NCBI GenBank assembly: GCA_903908015.1
Contig: CAIVQI010000250.1
Coordinates: 1 to 8,682, forward strand
From: an uncultured Bacteroidota bacterium
GTDB lineage: Bacteria; Bacteroidota; Bacteroidia; UBA7662
Direction: 5' to 3'
Length of the DNA stretch: 8,682 nt
Part shown: one piece after another, positions 1 to 7,938 of the stretch
Layout of the letters: every line of letters begins with the position of its first letter
Numbering within the stretch: position 1 is the stretch's first letter
Program-made: the position numbers and the translations under genes
Notes under the pieces: generated by a model
Database searches by the model: none
The model's input: the letters and a program-made list of their open reading frames with translations, nothing else
What the model was told of the DNA's origin: nothing

Positions 1-1
1 C

Positions 2-1195
2 TCTACGGTGACCGGAGGAACATGGAGCAGCAGCAATACGGCAATAGCCACGGTGAACGCCACGACGGGCTTGGTGACGGCCCTCACACCCGGCACGGCC
101 ACGATCACCTATACGGCTACCGGCACTGGTGGATGCCCGAATGCGACTGCAACACGTTCTTTAGCCGTTTGTGTCGCCCTTCCGGGCGTTTCAACCACAG
201 CGGCAACGGCGATAACCTCTGGTGGGGCCTCCACCGGAGGCATGGTAACTTCCAGCGGAGGAGCCATTGTTTCTGCACGGGGTGTTGCTTATGGAACAAG
301 CGCTAACCCCACGCTGGCCAACCAGTTTACCGTGAATGGATCCGGTTTGGGCAGCTTCACGAGTCAATTAAGTGGATTAACCCCAGGTACTGCCTATCGG
401 GTTCGCGCCTATGCCACCAACGCTGCAGGAACTGCCTACGGGAACGAAGTTATGTTTTCCACCACCGCCGCGCCATTTGTCTGTGGCACTTCCCAAGCCA
501 CAGATGTGGATGGAAACAACTACGCCACGATAACACTAAACCTCACCATCAACAGTCAACTCAGGCCCCTATGTTGGTTTAAGCAGAGTTTGCGGGTATC
601 AAAGTACAGAAACGGCGATCCCATTCCCACAGGTTTGGATACTTCTGCATGGCGAAGGGCTACATCGGGGGCCGTGGCCTCGCCCAACGATAGTGCCGTA
701 TACGACTCAGCCTATGGGAAACTCTACAACTGGTACGCTTTGGCCGACACCCGTGGTATTTGCCCGACCGGATGGCACGTGGCTACCGATGCAGAGTACC
801 TCGCCCTCACCAATTTTTGCCAGAATAATGGGTACTCCAACACTTCAAGCAATAGAAATGGACCAGGAAGGGCGTTGAAGTCGTGCCGACAAATCAACAC
901 CCCCTATTCAACGGCCTGCAACACCAGCATTCACCCCCGATGGCTCGCCCACAACAACACCAATCCCCATTACGGCATCGATGCATTTGGATTTTCGGCA
1001 CTTCCGGCGGGTGCACGCGTGGGAGACGACGGAACCTACCAGGCCTTTGGAGGAAATTTGCTGCTACAAACCCCTAATTTAAGCCCGACAGACCTCAATT
1101 ATGGGTATTTGCTCCGTTTTGATGCCGGAAACTTTGCTCGGGCCACCGGACTTAAAACATGGGGTGGATCTGTACGGTGTGTGCGCGACTATTAA
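2..1195 (+). CDS. Modular surface protein with Big2-like, FN3-like and C-terminal FISUMP domains (5' end missing)
   Basis: The reading frame is open to the left edge, so the true start lies outside; a GTG at 8 is only an internal codon. The 397 visible residues form three modules. Residues 1-58 are a bacterial Ig-like (Big2) repeat (SSSNTAIATV, then GLVTALTPGTATITYTA). Residues 60-155 are an FN3-like module (SGLTPGTAYRVRAYATNAAG). From about 158 to the end is a Fibrobacter succinogenes major paralogous (FISUMP) domain, shown by YGKLYNWYAL near 238, CPTGWHVATDAEY near 254, GFSALPAGAR near 330 and the terminal SVRCVRDY. Proteins of this build are normally exported and surface-associated in Bacteroidota and Fibrobacteres; the domain's exact function is unsettled. 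No T9SS sorting domain follows, so FISUMP is the natural C-terminus. The domain's opening motif, usually WMAENL-like, reads CWFKQSL here. The gene converges on the metalloprotease gene. Domain calls are confident; the role is unknown. Confidence 0.88.
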   Translation, partial: STVTGGTWSSSNTAIATVNATTGLVTALTPGTATITYTATGTGGCPNATATRSLAVCVALPGVSTTAATAITSGGASTGGMVTSSGGAIVSARGVAYGTSANPTLANQFTVNGSGLGSFTSQLSGLTPGTAYRVRAYATNAAGTAYGNEVMFSTTAAPFVCGTSQATDVDGNNYATITLNLTINSQLRPLCWFKQSLRVSKYRNGDPIPTGLDTSAWRRATSGAVASPNDSAVYDSAYGKLYNWYALADTRGICPTGWHVATDAEYLALTNFCQNNGYSNTSSNRNGPGRALKSCRQINTPYSTACNTSIHPRWLAHNNTNPHYGIDAFGFSALPAGARVGDDGTYQAFGGNLLLQTPNLSPTDLNYGYLLRFDAGNFARATGLKTWGGSVRCVRDY

Positions 1196-1201
1196 CGTCA
1201 C

Positions 1202-1214
1202 GTGCGCTTCGCAC
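1202..1214. terminator. Small hairpin between convergent genes, possible bidirectional terminator
   Basis: A perfect 5-bp inverted repeat, GTGCG-CTT-CGCAC, lies in the 29-bp gap between two convergent stop codons (1195 and 1225). The position suits a shared terminator, but the stem is short and neither strand has a T-run after it, so it may be chance. Confidence 0.25.
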
Positions 1215-1224
1215 CAAATGAAAC

Positions 1225-4215
1225 TCACTTCCTCACCAACAAAGCGTGGCCCATGAAGGTGCCCGCCTCAGATTTTCCTGTGAGTTCGATGCGGTAGGTT
1301 CCGACTGCCAGGTGGCGCAAGTCAAGTTCAGCACGACCGCTGCACATTTTGATTTGGTCTGCGTCGAAGGCCAGCACCTTCCTACCTAAGGCATCAAATA
1401 AATGAACAGAAACAATCGTGTGAAGCCCTTTGGGAATCTCCACAAACACCTTGCCCGTGGTCGGGTTGGGGAAAACCCAGAGCGGATCATGGGAACGTTC
1501 TTGGTTTGATGTGCCCCGACTTTGAAGCAGATTGAGGGCACGCAGCGGATTCCCTGCGATGTCAGACAGTTCTGATTGGGATTCATGCATCGCCAAAATA
1601 CCTGGGTTGCCACTCATCCGAAGTTGCACGAGCGCCTCGCCCTGGGTCAATCTGATCCCCGACTGTCGGTATCCGGCCAACCGTAGGATCCGGCCTTCTT
1701 GCTTCCACGTACAGGCATCCCATTCCGCAACACCCAACACCGCATCAACAACACAGGCCTCGGGCAACAAAACATTCAAACTCACTGCCCCCAATATGGC
1801 ATCTTGGTCGACATACAAGCCTACCACACCCGGAAGCTCATCTGCTTGTTCCCATTCAGACGGCACAAGGCCGAGGGGCAGGTAGGATTTTCTAAGGCCA
1901 GCATCAGGAACATAGGATCCGTTCACATCACCCATCGCCAGGATTCGCAAGGCCAGTGGACCAGAAAAAGGCAATGTAAGGACAGAAGGAGACAGCACCC
2001 AATTTCCTGCAGCAAATGAATCGACCTGGGTTGTGAAACGACGCATAACAATCAATGCATCAGAAGAATTCACCGTGCCGGAGGCGTTCACATCCGCCGC
2101 CAATAGCGGCAAACCAGACAAAAGCGATGTCCCGGAAAAATGCCTGTTGATGAAGAGTGCATCGGTTGCATTGCCTCCACCCCACGGCTTTAGCGTATTG
2201 ATTCGAAGGCCATAGGCACCCGCCTGTGCGCTCAAGCTAAAATCTCCGGTGCTTCCTGAGGAGGCGGAAGCGATCTGGGCAGCACCCTGCATCAGACGAA
2301 CGGACGTATTCGTGAATGGGGTGAGTGCACTATTTTGGTACCGAAGGTTACCTGTAACCGACGACAGGTTGGCTTGTCCATCTACCCGCATGTTGGCCAG
2401 GTAAAGATTGTTGCCATACCCATTGATGCTGCTGAACCGAAGTCGGATTTTTTGGCCTGCATAGTTTGTTAGGGAGATGGAGTCGCGGCGCCATTGAGCG
2501 GTCGTCGTGGGTGTAAATGAAGTGGTTACCGTTCCGGCCGTGGCCAAAACCAAATTCTCTTTGAGGTAAATGCCGTTGGTGTAGGTGACCCCACAATCGG
2601 TCGAGATATCCACACGCAACTTATCGAACAATGTAGTGCTGTATCGGGCATAGGACACATCGAACGACACAATGGGGTTGTTGACGCCCGCTAAATCAAT
2701 GACCGGCGACACCAATCCATCCACCTCACCGCTTGCATTGTAATCAAACAAGTCAATCCACGCCATAGGGGTTGATGCGCCAGCCGGTGTGACGCCCGTA
2801 CGAAATTCCCATGTGGTGGATGCATCAGGATTGGAAATCGACCATCCCGATGCGAGTGTGGCACCCGGGAATGACTCAATGAAAGGCAGGCTTCTGCCTG
2901 AGCCGATGACAATGGCGTTTGACCGCAGGATACTATCGCTTCCGAATGCATTGCTCACCCGAAGCTGAACGCTGTAGGTTCCGGATTGGTTAAAAACAAT
3001 CACTGGATTTTGTGAGGTGGCGGAAGATCCTGAGGTGAATTGAAATCCAGTTGAAGGCTGTATGGTCCACAACCACTGCGTTGGTCCATTGGTACTTTGG
3101 TCGTTGAGGGTCACCGGCACATTGAGACACGCCTGGATGGGCGTTTGCAACATGCTGGCTATAGGTGGACTATTCAAAGGCAGGCAGGCCGGGGATGTGC
3201 GTAGGTTGGAACGCCTCGGACTATTTTCCATGACCGTACGCATTCTGGTTCGCTGGTCAGCCGTAAAAATATTCATACAGGCGTCGTCGGTATAGTCCAT
3301 ATAGTTTTGAACCATATCCACTGTGCCGCAAGACACATGGGTAGTAGGACAATCATAATTGGCCGCGTCGCTCGCCGGGGTGTCACCACAAAAATCATCC
3401 ACCGAACAACCGCCATCGCCCCAAATATGCCTCAGCCCAAGGTAATGCCCCACTTCGTGGGTGGCTGTGCGCCCTGCATTATAGGTCCCCGAAAATGGAT
3501 TGGCAGGCGCCCTACCGATGCTGGTATGCAAGCAAACAACACCGTCGGTGTTGGCCGAACCACTCCCTGGAAGACCAGGCAGGGTGCTCACCGGAAACTG
3601 GGCATATCCCAAAATGCCTCCTGAAAGGGGTACAATCCAAAAATTAAGATATTGCTCCGGATTCCATACAGTGGCCGGTTTGACGGTGCCATCAACATAA
3701 GAGGTTGTGAAATTGGTACCTGAAGGGTAGGAATACCGCACAATGCCTGTTGTGGCGTTGCCTTGCGGGTCGCGGGTCGCCAAACAAAACTGAATGCCTG
3801 TGTTGGCCGCTACAGGACGAAAGGCGATGGGTGTATTGATGGTATCGGGATTCAACCGGGCAAAATCTTCGTTCAGAATCTGCAACTGAGATAAAATCTG
3901 AGCAGTTGAAATGTTTTCGGTTGCGTTGGTATAAATAACATGAAACACTACAGGCAAGGTGTATATGGTCTGCTCCACTTGTGGCTCCTGAGCCCTGCGC
4001 GCAATGGCCTGAGCCAACCAATGTTCAAATTGCCCCCTACTTTCGGTCTGCCTTCCTGTTTGTAGGTTCCATTCCTCCATCTCCGTGCTGTAGCAACGTA
4101 CCGGTGGCGCAGTGGACTCGATGGCTGCCGCCAACTGCTTGGTCTGACCATTGCTCGATAAAGCAGACATCAAACCCAAAATGATAAAAAGAAAGAGTTT
4201 TGAGTTGGTTTGCAT
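1225..4215 (-). CDS. Secreted M43 (pappalysin-type) zinc metalloprotease with PKD, jelly-roll, dockerin-like and T9SS sorting domains
   Basis: A predicted extracellular metallopeptidase of 996 residues. ATG at 4215 is preferred over the TTG one codon upstream. It gives a clean signal peptide (MQTNSK, hydrophobic LFLFIILGLMSAL, cleavage near SSNGQ). A propeptide-like stretch runs to about residue 85. The catalytic domain (about 86-345) holds the zinc site HEVGHYLGLRH at 253-263 with catalytic E254. After it come the paired cysteines usual in M43B and a Met-turn, NYMDY, at M306, so the enzyme looks intact. A PKD domain follows (about 350-437), then a MAM-like 'choice-of-anchor J' jelly-roll (about 440-613). 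Next is a carboxypeptidase-regulatory-like module, then a dockerin-like calcium loop at 708-719 (D708, N710, G713, D719). A beta-rich, possibly cohesin-like segment precedes the C-terminal T9SS sorting domain (912-996; FPNPTTGKV, LFDALGRKV, GTYRIEL). Family knowledge says such proteins cross the outer membrane by T9SS and are released or anchored. Substrate is unknown. No convincing promoter is visible upstream. Confidence 0.93.
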   Translation of the reverse strand: MQTNSKLFLFIILGLMSALSSNGQTKQLAAAIESTAPPVRCYSTEMEEWNLQTGRQTESRGQFEHWLAQAIARRAQEPQVEQTIYTLPVVFHVIYTNATENISTAQILSQLQILNEDFARLNPDTINTPIAFRPVAANTGIQFCLATRDPQGNATTGIVRYSYPSGTNFTTSYVDGTVKPATVWNPEQYLNFWIVPLSGGILGYAQFPVSTLPGLPGSGSANTDGVVCLHTSIGRAPANPFSGTYNAGRTATHEVGHYLGLRHIWGDGGCSVDDFCGDTPASDAANYDCPTTHVSCGTVDMVQNYMDYTDDACMNIFTADQRTRMRTVMENSPRRSNLRTSPACLPLNSPPIASMLQTPIQACLNVPVTLNDQSTNGPTQWLWTIQPSTGFQFTSGSSATSQNPVIVFNQSGTYSVQLRVSNAFGSDSILRSNAIVIGSGRSLPFIESFPGATLASGWSISNPDASTTWEFRTGVTPAGASTPMAWIDLFDYNASGEVDGLVSPVIDLAGVNNPIVSFDVSYARYSTTLFDKLRVDISTDCGVTYTNGIYLKENLVLATAGTVTTSFTPTTTAQWRRDSISLTNYAGQKIRLRFSSINGYGNNLYLANMRVDGQANLSSVTGNLRYQNSALTPFTNTSVRLMQGAAQIASASSGSTGDFSLSAQAGAYGLRINTLKPWGGGNATDALFINRHFSGTSLLSGLPLLAADVNASGTVNSSDALIVMRRFTTQVDSFAAGNWVLSPSVLTLPFSGPLALRILAMGDVNGSYVPDAGLRKSYLPLGLVPSEWEQADELPGVVGLYVDQDAILGAVSLNVLLPEACVVDAVLGVAEWDACTWKQEGRILRLAGYRQSGIRLTQGEALVQLRMSGNPGILAMHESQSELSDIAGNPLRALNLLQSRGTSNQERSHDPLWVFPNPTTGKVFVEIPKGLHTIVSVHLFDALGRKVLAFDADQIKMCSGRAELDLRHLAVGTYRIELTGKSEAGTFMGHALLVRK

Positions 4216-4320
4216 CAATATTCAGTTGGGAGGTAAATAAAAGGGAGCTTGATTTATTAAACTTATATGACAATCCATTGCATGAAAAGTTTAATTCCAA
4301 GGATAGGGTTGGTTTGGAAT

Positions 4321-4340
4321 GTTTAGGATTGTTTAGGATT
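4321..4340. repeat. Tandem duplication of a 10-bp unit at the end of the methyltransferase gene
   Basis: GTTTAGGATT occurs twice in perfect tandem. On the minus strand the second copy contains the methyltransferase stop codon (TAA, 4333-4335); the first lies just downstream in the intergenic gap. Probably a small slippage duplication with no obvious function. Confidence 0.7.
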
Positions 4341-5103
4341 TGGTACAAACTGCATAATAATCGAGGCAGTCATCGGCCAGGGGTGCCACGAAATAATCGG
4401 ATGCCATTATATCGTTCACCAGGCCTGTATTTGATTTGCGCAACATCATTCGGTTGGCACGGTTGGCCAAATCATAAGGGACTTGCAGCCATTTGCGGGG
4501 CAGGCGGTGTTGGAGATCGAACACATCAAAACGGGTAAATTTTCGAACCGAAGCCTTGTTTTTTTGGTAGTAGTCCATCACCTTGTCATTCCCAAAAATG
4601 CCCCGCACCTCTGTGCCTTCACGCCCAAAAACCCGTTCCAGGATGTCCTTCATTTCCGATGGCGCATATTCCCGAACGTGCCAGGGGTTTCGGCTGAGCG
4701 ACATTAGGCGGTTCGGTGTTGTGAGCATGAGCACGCCACCAGGACGCAGAACCCGATGAATGTCACGCAAAAAATCAAGATCTTGCTCAATATGTTCAAT
4801 CACCTGGAAGGTCACCACAGCATCGAAAGAATGATCATCGGTTTCGGGAATCGGAGGTAGGTCGGCACGAACCAGGCGAACATGCTGGGCTACCGGTCGT
4901 GTTGGATCCAAAAATTTATCCATCCCCACATACTCCGTGCACAAGGGCGACAACAATTCCATTCCGTAGCCCTCGCCCAATCCCAACTCCAATACACGTC
5001 CTTTAACTGTTTGCGCTGCGGTTTGGTAGGCGATCAGGTGCCTTTGAAATATTGGGTTTTCCGAGGCATCAAGGGCAGACGATCGTTCGGCAGTTTGCAG
5101 CAT
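4333..5103 (-). CDS. Class I SAM-dependent methyltransferase (Methyltransf_11 type)
   Basis: A cytosolic Rossmann-fold methyltransferase of 256 residues using S-adenosylmethionine; the acceptor cannot be told from sequence. Motif I is VLELGLGEGYG (37-47), the acidic end of strand 2 is GMD with D62, and D81 follows in RAD. Motif IV is FDAVVTFQVIEH (93-104) and the post-motif strand is LRPGGVLMLTTPN (119-131). NPWHVREY (139-146) matches a signature common in methyltransferases of surface-polysaccharide or small-molecule metabolism. That is a hint only. I chose ATG at 5103; a TTG at 5151 in frame would add 16 residues (MPCFSHFSC...) with no family resemblance. The gene lies 63 bp downstream of mutS on the same strand, so read-through from mutS is possible, although a promoter-like box sits in the gap. 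It is followed after 117 bp by the metalloprotease gene. No link to mismatch repair is evident. Confidence 0.88.
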   Translation of the reverse strand: MLQTAERSSALDASENPIFQRHLIAYQTAAQTVKGRVLELGLGEGYGMELLSPLCTEYVGMDKFLDPTRPVAQHVRLVRADLPPIPETDDHSFDAVVTFQVIEHIEQDLDFLRDIHRVLRPGGVLMLTTPNRLMSLSRNPWHVREYAPSEMKDILERVFGREGTEVRGIFGNDKVMDYYQKNKASVRKFTRFDVFDLQHRLPRKWLQVPYDLANRANRMMLRKSNTGLVNDIMASDYFVAPLADDCLDYYAVCTKS

Positions 5104-5148
5104 GGCTAAATGGTTGATTGAATTACAGCTAAAATGTGAAAAACAGGG

Positions 5149-5156
5149 CAAAAATA
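5149..5156 (-). promoter_or_regulatory. Possible Bacteroidota -7 promoter box for the methyltransferase
   Basis: On the minus strand TATTTTTG fits the Bacteroidota -7 consensus TAnnTTTG exactly and lies 45 bp upstream of the chosen ATG at 5103. A TTG that could serve as -33 box ends at 5181, but the 24-bp spacing is longer than the usual 19-21. It is an AT-rich gap, so chance matches are easy. Confidence 0.3.
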
Positions 5157-5166
5157 ATGATATGAA

Positions 5167-7920
5167 TCAGGATGCAGCATCAACACGGCGCTTGATTTCG
5201 TGGAGCACAAAGAGTGCTTCAACCGGTGTGGTCCGCTCCACATCAGTGCTTCGGAGCATCTTTTTGACCTCCTCCCAAATGGGATCGGCCGGGGTAAACA
5301 ATCCCAATTGATGGGCAGTGCCCAGGCGCTTCTTCATGCGTTTTTGTCGGTCGGGCCGCTCCTCTTCCAATTGCCTGAGAAGCTCGTCGGCCCTGCGCAG
5401 CACCGTCTGGGGAACACCTGCCATGCGGGCCACATGCAGCCCAAAACTGTGTTCGCTTCCGCCAGGCATCAGTTTACGTGTAAAAATCAAACGCCCATCT
5501 TGTTGGGCAATGGCTACATGGAAGTTGTGTATGCGTGCGAACCGATCGGCCATGTCGTTGAGTTCATGGTAATGGGTAGCAAAAAGGGTTCTGGGGTGTA
5601 TGGATGGGTGTTCATGCAAATACTCTGCAATCGACCAGGCGATGGAAATGCCGTCGTAGGTACTGGTACCGCGACCAATCTCATCCAACAGGATCAACGA
5701 ACGCGCCGAAATATTGTTGAGAATGGAAGCTGTTTCCAACATTTCCACCATAAAGGTCGATTCGCCGGCCGATAAATTATCGGAAGCACCTACCCGGGTG
5801 AAAATCTTATCAAATAAACCAACCCTGGCCGCGCTTGCGGGCACATAACCTCCCATCTGGGCCATAATCACCAGCAAGGCCGTCTGCCGGAGCAAGGCGC
5901 TTTTACCCGACATATTCGGGCCCGTGATCATCATCATTTGCTGATCCGAAGAATCCAGCACCATATCATGCGGCACATAAGGCTCACCGGGAGGCAGCAG
6001 GGTTTCAATCACGGGATGCCTGCCCCCCTTGATGTCTAATACCATGGAATCATCCAAAACCGGACAAGCATATCCGGCCTCGACCGCCTTCGTGGCCATC
6101 GACAACAATGCATCGCATCGGGCCAACCAAACAGCGATGGATTGCAGCAACCCAATATGCGTTTGCAGCTGGTCCAGTAGGCTTCGATAGAGCCGCGCTT
6201 CAATGGAAGCAATCGACTCTTCCGCATGCAAATATTGATCTTCGAACTCCTTCAATTCTGGGGTAATGTAGCGTTCAGCGTTGACCAGGGTTTGTTTGCG
6301 AATCCACCCATCCGGCACTTTATCGCGGTGGGCATGGGTCACCTCCAGATAGAAGCCAAATACCTGATTGAAGCTGATTTTAAGCGAACTGATGCCAGTT
6401 TGCTGGATTTCGCGGTCCACCATTTGCTGCATAAATTCTTTCGCGCCGGTCGACAAAGTGCGTAAATGATCGAGTTCGGCATCGACTCCTTCTCCGATCA
6501 CACCGGGTTTGGTCGATAATGCAGGCGCATCGGGCGAAAGGAACCGCGCTACGAGGGACCCTACACCCGGGTCGGCAGGAAGAGAAGCGATCCAGCCAAC
6601 ATCGTGCTGGGCATCGCGCTGGGTGTCTCGCTGGGTGTCTCGCTGGGAATCTCGCTGGGAATCTCGCTGGGAATCTCGCTGGGTGTTTCGCTGGGTGTCT
6701 CGCTGGGTGTCTCGCTGGGTGTCTCGCCGGGCGTCAGGCTGGGCATCGCGCAACAGCAAGTCCGCACAGGATCGAATGGGTTCTATTTCCTGTAGTACAC
6801 TTTTAAGATGAAGCAACTCGCGGGGCTGTACCCTATAGGTGGCCAGGCGCGACAAAATGCGCTCGATGTCACCCACCCGAGCCAAATATTCACCCAGCTC
6901 AACCCTTCGATCGGCTTGGTTCACCAAGGCCGAAACCAGCTGCTGGCGCGCGAGAATGCGGTTTAGGTCACGCAACGGAAACAGCAGCCAACGCCTCAGT
7001 AAGCGAGCCCCCATAGGTGTTTTGGCCCGATCAATCACATGCAGCAAAGATGTTCCACCGGTATGGAAAGGTTCAACCAACTCCAGATTTCGAACGGTGA
7101 AGCGATCCATCCACACATAGTGCGCTGCATCGATGCGGCTGAGGCGCGTGATGTGGGCCAAACGCGATTGATGAACTTCTGTGAGGTAGTGCATGATGGC
7201 CCCGGCGGCCACAATCCCCAATTCGAGCTCATCAACCCCGAAGCCCTTCAAGTTGGGGGTCTGAAAATGTCGTTGAAGTAACTCGCGCCCATAATCGCCT
7301 CCAAACACCCAATCCTCAATCGGTTGGGTGGCGGCATGTTCGAGGCCAGCCGGCATCGGTTCATTGCGCTGCGCCCGGGCTGTTAAACACTCGGCTGGTT
7401 GGTGGTCGACCAGCAAACGGATCATATCGGCATGGGCTCCCTCTGCGAGGTAAAAGGCACCCGTACTCACATCCACCAAGGCGATTCCGCTGCGTCCTTG
7501 AGCGCTGTGAAGACAAGCCAGATAATTATTGCTTCGTTGCTCCAGTATTTTTTCGCTGAATACCACGCCTGGGGTGAGAAGCTCTGTCACGGCCCGCTTC
7601 ACAATGGTTTTGGTGGCCTTGGGATCCTCCATTTGTTCGCAGACGGCCACCCGCTGACCCGCCTTCACCAAGCGTGGCAGGTAGGTCTCCAAAGAATGGT
7701 GCGGAAAACCGGCCAACTCCATATCGGCAGCGGCCCCATTGGCTCGGCGGGTAAGCACAATGCCCAGTATGGAGGATGTCTTTATGGCGTCTTCTCCAAA
7801 GGTTTCGTAGAAATCGCCTACCCGAAAAAGCAGCAACGCCCCGGGGTGTTGTGCCTTCAACTGGTTGTATTGTTGCATTAATGGCGTTTCTTTGGGCCTT
7901 GTCCCAGCCTTTTCTTTCAT
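5167..7920 (-). CDS. mutS: DNA mismatch repair protein MutS with an internal tetrapeptide-repeat insertion
   Basis: MutS recognises mispairs and short insertion-deletion loops and recruits MutL. The 917-residue protein looks complete. The mismatch-reading motif is F37-Y38-E39 in GDFYETF. ATPase motifs are Walker A GPNMSGKS (667-674), SAGESTF (717-723), Walker B LLDEIGRGTSTYDG with D746-E747, and ATHYHEL (781-787). QLGLF at 871-875 fits the beta-clamp-binding consensus QL(S/D)LF, followed by a conserved tail (TTPVEAL). I chose ATG at 7920 because KETPLMQQYN is typical of the N-terminus in Bacteroidota MutS; the frame stays open upstream to 8265 but only as the antisense of the RNA methyltransferase. 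Residues 393-440 are a D-(T/S)-Q-R tandem repeat. By comparison with E. coli MutS from memory, it falls in a turn of the core domain before the clamp. This explains most of the excess over the usual ~850-880 residues. The flanking core segments align normally, so activity is probably kept. Divergent from the RNA methyltransferase gene. Confidence 0.97.
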   Translation of the reverse strand: MKEKAGTRPKETPLMQQYNQLKAQHPGALLLFRVGDFYETFGEDAIKTSSILGIVLTRRANGAAADMELAGFPHHSLETYLPRLVKAGQRVAVCEQMEDPKATKTIVKRAVTELLTPGVVFSEKILEQRSNNYLACLHSAQGRSGIALVDVSTGAFYLAEGAHADMIRLLVDHQPAECLTARAQRNEPMPAGLEHAATQPIEDWVFGGDYGRELLQRHFQTPNLKGFGVDELELGIVAAGAIMHYLTEVHQSRLAHITRLSRIDAAHYVWMDRFTVRNLELVEPFHTGGTSLLHVIDRAKTPMGARLLRRWLLFPLRDLNRILARQQLVSALVNQADRRVELGEYLARVGDIERILSRLATYRVQPRELLHLKSVLQEIEPIRSCADLLLRDAQPDARRDTQRDTQRDTQRNTQRDSQRDSQRDSQRDTQRDTQRDAQHDVGWIASLPADPGVGSLVARFLSPDAPALSTKPGVIGEGVDAELDHLRTLSTGAKEFMQQMVDREIQQTGISSLKISFNQVFGFYLEVTHAHRDKVPDGWIRKQTLVNAERYITPELKEFEDQYLHAEESIASIEARLYRSLLDQLQTHIGLLQSIAVWLARCDALLSMATKAVEAGYACPVLDDSMVLDIKGGRHPVIETLLPPGEPYVPHDMVLDSSDQQMMMITGPNMSGKSALLRQTALLVIMAQMGGYVPASAARVGLFDKIFTRVGASDNLSAGESTFMVEMLETASILNNISARSLILLDEIGRGTSTYDGISIAWSIAEYLHEHPSIHPRTLFATHYHELNDMADRFARIHNFHVAIAQQDGRLIFTRKLMPGGSEHSFGLHVARMAGVPQTVLRRADELLRQLEEERPDRQKRMKKRLGTAHQLGLFTPADPIWEEVKKMLRSTDVERTTPVEALFVLHEIKRRVDAAS
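6601..6744. repeat. 12-bp coding tandem repeat (minisatellite) inside mutS, about 12 units
   Basis: Twelve consecutive 12-bp units with consensus GTCTCGCTGGGT on the plus strand (GACACCCAGCGA-type on the coding strand). Units 3 to 10 (6625-6720) differ from each other at no more than a few positions, while both ends are degenerate. Read in mutS order the units are DAQP, DARR, three DTQR, NTQR, three DSQR, two DTQR and DAQH. The period is a multiple of three, so unit gain or loss would keep the reading frame. All other frames are also open across it, giving spurious GVSL-type and AGCL-type ORFs. The tract has one Asp and one Arg per four residues and is probably a solvent-exposed charged helix or disordered loop. 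Confidence 0.95.
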
Positions 7921-7922
7921 GA

Positions 7923-7938
7923 ATAAAATCAATTTTAT
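7923..7938. promoter_or_regulatory. AT-rich palindrome between the divergent mutS and RNA methyltransferase starts
   Basis: ATAAAAT-CA-ATTTTAT is a perfect 7-bp inverted repeat with a 2-bp spacer. It nearly fills the 21-bp gap between the two ATGs (7920 minus, 7942 plus) and its centre (7930.5) is within one base of their midpoint. Each transcript would therefore carry the same A/U-rich leader just before its start codon, in a phylum that lacks Shine-Dalgarno use. It could be an operator, a shared translation-initiation element or chance. TAAAATTG within it on the minus strand is one mismatch from the -7 consensus, but no -33 box was found. Confidence 0.4.

Noticed and set aside
4216..4332. 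Promoter for the metalloprotease
   Set aside because: The best minus-strand match to TAnnTTTG (TATCCTTG, 4298-4305) has one mismatch and no -33 box at a suitable distance.
4037..4348. Minus-strand 103-residue ORF across the metalloprotease start
   Set aside because: It overlaps the signal peptide and propeptide coding region in another frame and shows no family features.
6601..6744. CRISPR-like array
   Set aside because: Units are directly adjacent, 12 bp long and have no spacers.
6601..6744. SQ/TQ cluster as a kinase-target domain
   Set aside because: The repeat is rich in TQ and SQ, but ATM/ATR-type kinases are eukaryotic; the pattern follows from the repeat unit.
6509..6811. Plus-strand repetitive ORFs (GVSL, AGCL and SRWV type repeats)
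   Set aside because: A 12-bp repeat without stops is open in every frame; the mutS frame with flanking conserved domains is the real one.
7399..7881. Plus-strand 160-residue ORF opposite the mutS N-terminus
   Set aside because: Antisense shadow of conserved MutS domains I and II.
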